Part shown: positions 1 to 3,196 of the stretch, piece by piece
How the letters are laid out: every line of letters starts with the position of its first letter
Numbering within the stretch: position 1 is the first letter of the stretch
NCBI GenBank assembly: GCA_937950565.1
Contig: CALFCS010000192.1
Span: 1-10,438 of the forward strand
DNA length: 10,438 nucleotides
Direction: 5' to 3'
Source: an uncultured Lachnospiraceae bacterium
GTDB taxonomy: Bacteria > Bacillota > Clostridia > Lachnospirales > Lachnospiraceae
Notes under the pieces: model-generated
Databases searched by the model: none
What the model saw: the letters and a program-made list of their open reading frames with translations, nothing else
Told to the model about the DNA's origin: nothing
Position numbers and translations under genes: made by a program

Positions 1-221
1 TTAATACTTTTCACAACGCTAATTTCTTCATCACTCAATATTCCATCGTAATTGGTATCATATCTTTGAATATGTACCATAAAATTTGAATCAGGAAAAT
101 TGGTTCCATTAATTTTCACTCCTTCACTTTCTTCAGCAGCTGCTGTAGTTATTGGAACCATATTTATTACCATAATGCAGCTGAGCAAAAGAAAACTCCA
201 TTTTTTTATTCGGTGTTTCAT
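1..221 (-). CDS. N-terminal part of a secreted EF-hand/leucine-rich-repeat-type surface protein (partial)
   Basis: This gene reads leftward and is cut by the window edge after 73 complete codons. The start ATG is at 221-219, with a GGAGG ribosome binding site (complement of 228-232) six bases upstream. Residues 1-29 form a classic signal peptide: basic MKHRIKK, a hydrophobic core WSFLLLSCIMVINMV, then a cleavage region PITTAAA before EES. The mature part has the pattern INGTNFPDSNF followed by a complete EF-hand loop at residues 55-66 (D55, N57, D59, G60, E66), which should bind calcium. An N-terminal 'NFPD-NF ... D-N-DG-LS-EE' segment is typical of secreted leucine-rich-repeat (BspA-like) proteins of Clostridia, but the repeats would lie outside the window, so that name is inferred. 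The protein should be exported or cell-wall associated. It is probably unrelated to the tail operon and marks ordinary chromosome on the left. Confidence 0.72.
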   Translation of the reverse strand, partial: MKHRIKKWSFLLLSCIMVINMVPITTAAAEESEGVKINGTNFPDSNFMVHIQRYDTNYDGILSDEEISVVKSI

Positions 222-280
222 CGTAAACCTCCATAAATCGTATATTATGCTTCCAAAAAGATAACGTAACCGGTATTTTT

Positions 281-297
281 TAGCCCCTGAGGGGGTA
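281..297. promoter_or_regulatory. G/C-tract palindrome in the divergent intergenic region, possible CsoR/RcnR-family operator
   Basis: The 17-base stretch TAGCCCCTGAGGGGGTA is an inverted repeat (CCCCT, central G, AGGGG, with flanking TA on both sides and one mismatch at 283/295). Operators of the CsoR/RcnR/CstR family of metal and persulfide sensors have this form: short A/T ends around C and G tracts. It lies between the leftward surface-protein gene and the rightward DUF6431 promoter and could act on either. No T-run follows on either strand, so it is not an intrinsic terminator. No CsoR-type gene is in the window; the assignment rests only on resemblance. Confidence 0.3.
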
Positions 298-301
298 GAA
301 C

Positions 302-330
302 TTGTTTGTCAATAAATTGACAAATATAAT
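302..330 (+). promoter_or_regulatory. Sigma-A-type promoter with a perfect 20-bp palindrome in its spacer
   Basis: A -35 box TTGTTT (302-307) and a perfect -10 box TATAAT (325-330) are separated by exactly 17 bases. Transcription would start near 337 and cover the leader ORF and the DUF6431 gene. The palindrome TTTGTCAATAAATTGACAAA (305-324; 9-bp arms, 2-base centre) fills the spacer and touches both boxes, the classic place for a repressor operator. Its right arm also contains a consensus -35 hexamer TTGACA (317-322), which could pair with the weak TATAGA at 342-347 at a long 19-base spacing. Alternatively the TGTCAA motifs are part of a transposon end. Confidence 0.5.
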
Positions 331-365
331 GATTGTAAATCTATAGAAAGGAAAATATTCCCATT

Positions 366-413
366 ATGATAGCATGTATTGTTACTGTTCCGGGAAGCCC
401 TATAAATATATGA
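366..413 (+). CDS. Putative 15-residue leader peptide overlapping the DUF6431 gene start
   Basis: ATG at 366 opens a short frame, MIACIVTVPGSPINI, that stops at TGA 411-413. That stop overlaps the in-frame ATG (410-412) of the DUF6431 gene as ATGA, the usual geometry for translational coupling. An AGAAAGGA purine stretch at 345-352 lies 13 bases upstream, longer than ideal, while the downstream ATG has only a poor GGGAAG at 392-397. A translated leader that delivers ribosomes to the downstream gene would explain this. There is no similarity evidence for the peptide, so it may be a chance frame. Confidence 0.3.
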   Translation: MIACIVTVPGSPINI

Positions 414-934
414 TTATTATAAAATTATATTCTTTAGAACGCAAGGAAAATTCGAATCTTGTTTATGTGAGAAGTCAGGAGGAATGCAGTTGTCCTTATT
501 GCGATGGCAGTTTTAAGGTTATTGGGAGCCGTAAGAGGGGGCTTTACCGACTGGATGATACAATTGACTATTTAATTATCAGGAGACTTCGTTGTGAGAA
601 GTGCAGCAAAATCAGTCATGAACTTCCGGATATAGTTATTCCATATAAAAGATATGAGGCAGATGCTATATCAGAAGTATTGGATGAATCGGTAGAACCG
701 GAAGATACCTGTTGTCCGGCAGAACTTTCTACCATTCAGAAATGGAAATACTGGGTTTTCCTGCTTTGTAAAGTTTTCGAGGCTTTTATCCGTACATCGA
801 CGGAAGTTAAAGATGTCAGAAGGGTTGTCCAGCTGCCACTTTATCCACTTTCACGGCAGCCTGTCGGATGGCTGAAGGCGCTTGTCCGGACTCTTGTAAA
901 TTCCGGATATTGGGGACAGACCTGTTGTGCGTAG
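410..934 (+). CDS. DUF6431-type zinc-ribbon/HTH protein (mobile-element associated)
   Basis: The protein is 174 residues from ATG 410. The frame stays open upstream to an ATG at 374, but that extension (MYCYCSGKPYKY) has no ribosome binding site, and family members usually begin with a run like MIII-LY at the 410 start. Two Cys pairs (CPYC near residue 29 and CEKC near residue 63) form a zinc ribbon. Between and after them come the family-typical segments KVIGSRKRG, LIIRRLRC and the HELPD-IPYKRY block. A predicted helix-turn-helix follows (STIQKWKYWV), then a conserved-looking tail (GWLKALVRTLVNSG). The family is recognised from memory; its biochemical role is not known to me. Such genes often sit in transposon-like elements before a DDE recombinase and an ATPase, neither of which is present here, so it looks like an orphan or remnant. 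It separates the chromosomal left flank from the tail operon. Confidence 0.68.
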   Translation: MIIIKLYSLERKENSNLVYVRSQEECSCPYCDGSFKVIGSRKRGLYRLDDTIDYLIIRRLRCEKCSKISHELPDIVIPYKRYEADAISEVLDESVEPEDTCCPAELSTIQKWKYWVFLLCKVFEAFIRTSTEVKDVRRVVQLPLYPLSRQPVGWLKALVRTLVNSGYWGQTCCA

Positions 935-942
935 CGGTTTGT

Positions 943-971
943 TTTACATGTTGATAAAATGCCCTTATCAA
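943..971 (+). promoter_or_regulatory. Possible tail-operon promoter overlapped by a TTGATAA/TTATCAA inverted repeat
   Basis: In the 72-base gap before the regulator gene, TTTACA (943-948) and TATCAA (966-971) are spaced by 17 bases and match the sigma-A -35 and -10 boxes at five and four of six positions. A perfect inverted repeat, TTGATAA (951-957) and TTATCAA (965-971) with a 7-base loop, covers most of the spacer and the whole -10 box. A dimeric repressor bound there would block the promoter. This is the only promoter-like signal before the operon. The -10 match is weak, and the hairpin lacks a T-run, so it is unlikely to be a terminator for the DUF6431 gene. Confidence 0.33.
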
Positions 972-1006
972 AGCCGAAAAGGAAACTATAAGGAGGAATG
1001 ATCAAC

Positions 1007-1483
1007 ATGAAAGAGCAACAGATTGAAGAAAATATGACAAACTGTCCACGTTTGGAGACAACATGGAACAGAACAGTTTTGTTGGAATATGCAAATATTA
1101 AGGAAGAAATCAAAGATTTGAGACAGCGGATAACAGAGGATAAGAAAAATATAAAGAATATAGGAAAGGGTGTTTCTGCAAATAGAAAGAAGCAGCTTCT
1201 GGATAAAAATATCGCAATGCTGGAGGAGCTGGAAACAGTGCTTTTAGAACGGCAGATACAGATAGAAGAATATATCCAGAGTGTTGAAAAAAGTGAGATG
1301 AGGATGCTGCTGCGCCTGTATTTTATAGATAATCTGCCTTATTTTAAAGTGGCAATGGAGATGAATGAAAGATTTCCGAAACGTCAGGTAAAGTATACGG
1401 ATGAAAATGTGAAAAAAAGAATACAAAGATTTTTACATAATGTCCCGCAATGTCCCGGGAAAGACGATTATAGTGTGAATTGA
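1007..1483 (+). CDS. Phage-type ArpU/sigma-region-4-like transcription regulator
   Basis: The protein is 158 residues from ATG 1007, chosen over ATG 998 because the GGAGG (992-996) is only one base from 998 but ten from 1007. Residues about 20-90 are charged and helical (EEIKDLRQRI, LDKNIAMLEELETVLLERQ), probably a coiled coil. Residues about 85-145 resemble the sigma-70 region 4 helix-turn-helix found in small phage activators of the ArpU/RinA/DUF1492 type: an 'I-SVEKSEMRMLLRLYFIDNL' recognition-type helix, then VAMEMNERF and NVKKRIQRFL. Such proteins commonly precede the terminase gene in prophages of Gram-positive hosts and switch on late genes. Here it is followed, after 20 bases, directly by the protease and tube genes, so it probably activates the tail operon. 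It could be a minor structural or hypothetical protein, since the HTH is inferred by eye. Confidence 0.6.
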   Translation: MKEQQIEENMTNCPRLETTWNRTVLLEYANIKEEIKDLRQRITEDKKNIKNIGKGVSANRKKQLLDKNIAMLEELETVLLERQIQIEEYIQSVEKSEMRMLLRLYFIDNLPYFKVAMEMNERFPKRQVKYTDENVKKRIQRFLHNVPQCPGKDDYSVN

Positions 1484-1503
1484 ACAGGAGGAAGTGAGGT
1501 ATT

Positions 1504-1830
1504 TTGATTAAGGTAACGGTGTATAGGAATTCGATTCATATATCAGGTCATGCAGGTTATGCGTCTCCCGGGAAAGATATCGTGTGTGCGGCGGTAAGTA
1601 TACTGACGCAGAACCTGATTCAGTCCATTCAGGATTTGACAGAGGATGATATGAAATACGAATTATGTGGTGGTGACACAGAAATCAGATATCAGAATGC
1701 TTCAGAAAGGTCAAGAGTTTTAATCGATTCCTTTTGTATTGGTATCGCTATGATTGCCGATACATATCCGAAATATGTTCAGATGATAGATTTAAAACAA
1801 AATATTTATTCAGGAGGATGTACAGAATGA
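1504..1830 (+). CDS. prp: Prp-family cysteine protease (phage-encoded L27/tail-protein processing type)
   Basis: The protein is 108 residues, a normal length for Prp. It carries both signatures: GHAGYA with catalytic H16 and DIVCAAVS with catalytic C28, at the same 12-residue spacing as His22/Cys34 of Staphylococcus aureus Prp. The start is a TTG at 1504; AGGAGG lies at 1486-1491 and a second GAGG at 1496-1499, four bases away, and an in-frame stop at 1495-1497 excludes longer forms apart from an ATT. Prp normally removes the short N-terminal extension of ribosomal protein L27 and is known to trim capsid and scaffold proteins of some staphylococcal phages. Here the gene is surrounded by phage genes, and its TGA (1828-1830) overlaps the ATG of the tube gene, whose product begins with a Prp-type motif. 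The family call is firm; the tail-specific role is inference. Confidence 0.88.
   Translation: MIKVTVYRNSIHISGHAGYASPGKDIVCAAVSILTQNLIQSIQDLTEDDMKYELCGGDTEIRYQNASERSRVLIDSFCIGIAMIADTYPKYVQMIDLKQNIYSGGCTE
1812..1817 (+). promoter_or_regulatory. AGGAGG ribosome binding site that fixes the major tail protein start
   Basis: The perfect Shine-Dalgarno sequence sits nine bases before ATG 1827, inside the end of the protease gene. The frame is open upstream to 1734, but only the 1827 start has this signal and gives the expected N-terminus, so a longer protein is excluded. Confidence 0.85.
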
Positions 1831-1859
1831 AAAAATTAGATTTGCAGCTTTTTGCAGAA
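1827..1859 (+). other. Predicted Prp cleavage motif at the N-terminus of the tail tube protein
   Basis: These codons specify MKKLDLQLFAE. The motif known for Prp substrates is K-L-N-L-Q-F-F-A at the extreme N-terminus, cut next to the final Phe/Ala. Here K3-L4-D5-L6-Q7-L8-F9-A10 keeps the spacing, the Leu, Gln and Phe-Ala positions, with conservative N to D and F to L changes. Cleavage at or next to F9/A10 is predicted, leaving a tube protein that starts about at AEPVTGKK. Confidence 0.7.
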
Positions 1860-2354
1860 CCAGTAACAGGTAAAAAAATCTTTTATCTTTATCGTATTCT
1901 TAAGGAGGCTTCCACAACAAATGCGCAGGGCATTGCATTTACTTCCGAGAATGGAAGGAGCGTAAGTGTGGAGAGCGAGTCAACAGTGACAAAAGATGGT
2001 GCGGTACGTACTCCGGGAACACCGGAAATCGAGATTACAGCGACCTCTTATCTTGCAAAGGGAGACACGCTGATTGAACGTCTGGAAGAGGCTCAGTTAA
2101 ATAGTGATGTGGTTGAAATCTGGGAGGTGAATATGGAGGAGCCTGTAGAGAATGCAGAAGATAAGTTCAAAGGAACTTATTATCAGGGTTATCTTACAGG
2201 TTTTGAAAAGACTTCTTCTGCAGAAGGTTATACAGAGATTTCGCTTACATTTGGTATTAATGGAACCGGTAAGAAGGGAAATGTCACAGTAACTGCTGAG
2301 GAGCAGGAGATTGCGGATTATATGTTTGTAGACACACAGAAAAAACCAGCGTAG
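1827..2354 (+). CDS. Major tail (tube) protein, TP901-1 family
   Basis: The protein is 175 residues and polymerises into the tail tube of long-tailed siphophages. The pattern fits the TP901-1 family of major tail proteins: GKKIFYLYRIL near the N-terminus, an ESESTVTKDG-VRTPG loop, EIEITATSYLAKGD, LIERLEEA, VEIWEVN, YYQGYLTGFE, ISLTFGINGTG and a C-terminal TAEEQEIADYMF. The first eleven residues, MKKLDLQLFAE, match the Prp cleavage motif of bacterial L27 precursors (KLNLQFFA), so about nine residues are probably removed by the protease encoded just upstream. The ATG overlaps the protease stop (ATGA), which suggests coupled translation. A hairpin follows the gene, consistent with this being the most abundant product of the operon. 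Confidence 0.88.
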   Translation: MKKLDLQLFAEPVTGKKIFYLYRILKEASTTNAQGIAFTSENGRSVSVESESTVTKDGAVRTPGTPEIEITATSYLAKGDTLIERLEEAQLNSDVVEIWEVNMEEPVENAEDKFKGTYYQGYLTGFEKTSSAEGYTEISLTFGINGTGKKGNVTVTAEEQEIADYMFVDTQKKPA

Positions 2355-2360
2355 ACGGTA

Positions 2361-2393
2361 GGAGAGAAGGGGGAAGAATCCCCCTCTCTTTAT
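2361..2393 (+). terminator. Intrinsic terminator or attenuator after the tube gene
   Basis: GGGGG (2369-2373) pairs with CCCCC (2380-2384) around the loop AAGAAT. The stem extends outward as AGAG plus A against TCTCT, with one bulged A at 2367 and two possible G-U pairs at the base. The 3' side ends in CTCTCTTTAT, giving only a short T-run, so termination is probably partial. The position seven bases after the tube stop would keep tube message in excess over chaperone and tape measure message. Confidence 0.62.
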
Positions 2394-2456
2394 ACCGAAA
2401 GATATTTTGAAATGACAAATTTTCAAGTTACATTACCGTAACAGAAAGGATAAGAC

Positions 2457-2816
2457 ATGATATTAAAAATTAATGAAAAAGAATATAACGTACATTTTGG
2501 AATTCAGTTTATCCGGGAATTGGATAAGAAAAATTTCTTGGAGGAAAAAGGAGCAAAGTTTGGAGCTGGATTGGAATTAAAGGCTACGGCGCTCTACAGC
2601 TATGATACGGTAGCACTTGCAGAAGTTCTTTATGCAGGTACGTGTACAGAGAGAACTCGCCCGGCAATGAATGAGATTGACAGATACATAGAGAATTATG
2701 AGAATCTGGAAGCGTTGTTCGATGAGGTGATCAGTGAATTAAAAAAGGGAAATGCTACCAGATTAAAGATGGAGAATCTGGCGGCAGGCTTAAAGGAAAC
2801 ACAGAATCAAGAATAG
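2457..2816 (+). CDS. Tail assembly chaperone, short form (gpG-like, Phage_TAC_12 type)
   Basis: The protein is 119 residues from ATG 2457, with AAAGGA at 2445-2450 six bases upstream. The N-terminus ILKINEKEYNVHFGIQFIRELDKK, the middle KFGAGLELKATALYSYDTVALAEVLYAGT and the C-terminal IDRYIENYENLEALFDEVISELKKGNATR fit the family of small chaperones that coat the tape measure protein in Gram-positive siphophages. The position between tube and tape measure genes is the canonical one. A slippery A AAA AAG near the end lets some ribosomes shift to the -1 frame and make a longer fusion, as in lambda G/GT; normal decoding ends at TAG 2814-2816 with the short form. It is not expected to be in the finished tail. 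Confidence 0.85.
   Translation: MILKINEKEYNVHFGIQFIRELDKKNFLEEKGAKFGAGLELKATALYSYDTVALAEVLYAGTCTERTRPAMNEIDRYIENYENLEALFDEVISELKKGNATRLKMENLAAGLKETQNQE
2741..2781 (+). promoter_or_regulatory. Programmed -1 ribosomal frameshift site: A AAA AAG slippery heptamer plus hairpin
   Basis: In the chaperone frame the codons read TTA AAA AAG GGA, so 2741-2747 is A AAA AAG, the canonical -1 heptamer also used by Escherichia coli dnaX. Ten bases downstream a perfect 7-bp stem, CCAGATT (2758-2764) with AATCTGG (2775-2781) and a 10-base loop, could act as the stimulator. The -1 frame is closed by TGA at 2735-2737, only four bases before the heptamer, then open to TAG 3194-3196. The next gene segment lacks its own ribosome binding site, as expected if it is reached by frameshifting. 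Confidence 0.82.
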
Positions 2817-3196
2817 AGCGACAGACATCGCTGGAGACATATGAGGATATTATTATAGATTGTATTCGTTTTCTCGGTTTTCATAACATGGATGACATAG
2901 GAAGGATGACATATTACGAATATGAGCTTCGAAAGAGAGCCTATGCCCTTGCGGTTGTAGATGAAGAATACAGGATACATCGCATGGCATGGGTGAATCG
3001 TGAAATCAAGGCTGAGAAAAAGTCCGGAAAGAATAAGAGCAAGCCTGTATACAGACGGTTTAAAGATTTCTTTGATTATGAAAAAATGCAGGAAGAAGTG
3101 AGGAACAATCTTTCCGGTAAGAAAAAAGCGATGTCCGGTAGGTCAGAAAGAATTATTGAATATTTGAAAAGGAGGAAAACGAATGGAGAATTATAG
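2747..3196 (+). CDS. Frameshift extension (T part) of the tail assembly chaperone, making a GT-like fusion
   Basis: This -1-frame segment would be fused after codon 97 of the chaperone (2457-2747, then 2747-3196) to give about 246 residues. It is continuous through the zero-frame stop at 2816: SRIERQTSLETYEDIIIDCIRF... leads straight into GFHNMDDIGRMTYYEYELRKRAYALAV. An internal ATG at 2888 exists, but it is preceded by TTTTCATAAC with no Shine-Dalgarno, so an independent 102-residue protein is unlikely. The C-terminal half is strongly basic (KAEKKSGKNKSKPVYRR, SGKKKAMSGRSERI). In lambda, the T domain recruits tail tube protein to the tape measure-chaperone complex, and the same job is inferred here. 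The end overlaps the tape measure start by 14 bases. Confidence 0.8.
   Translation, partial: GKCYQIKDGESGGRLKGNTESRIERQTSLETYEDIIIDCIRFLGFHNMDDIGRMTYYEYELRKRAYALAVVDEEYRIHRMAWVNREIKAEKKSGKNKSKPVYRRFKDFFDYEKMQEEVRNNLSGKKKAMSGRSERIIEYLKRRKTNGEL

Noticed and set aside
281..297. Palindrome read as an intrinsic terminator
   Set aside because: The stem is only five pairs with a one-base loop, and no T-run follows on either strand.
374..409. Longer start of the DUF6431 protein at ATG 374
   Set aside because: There is no ribosome binding site at the right distance, the added residues look unlike the family, and ATG 410 is coupled to the leader ORF stop.
841..1113. Leftward 90-residue ORF
   Set aside because: It is a shadow across the DUF6431 end and the regulator start, with no ribosome binding site and no family-like sequence. 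The same applies to the other leftward ORFs inside the tail genes.
1734..1826. Extended tube protein starting at 1734
   Set aside because: The region codes for the Prp C-terminus in another frame, and the true start at 1827 has a perfect ribosome binding site and the Prp motif.
2888..3196. Independent 102-residue gene starting at ATG 2888
   Set aside because: It lacks a Shine-Dalgarno, and its frame is open far upstream to a correctly phased A AAA AAG site, so it is better read as the frameshift extension of the chaperone.
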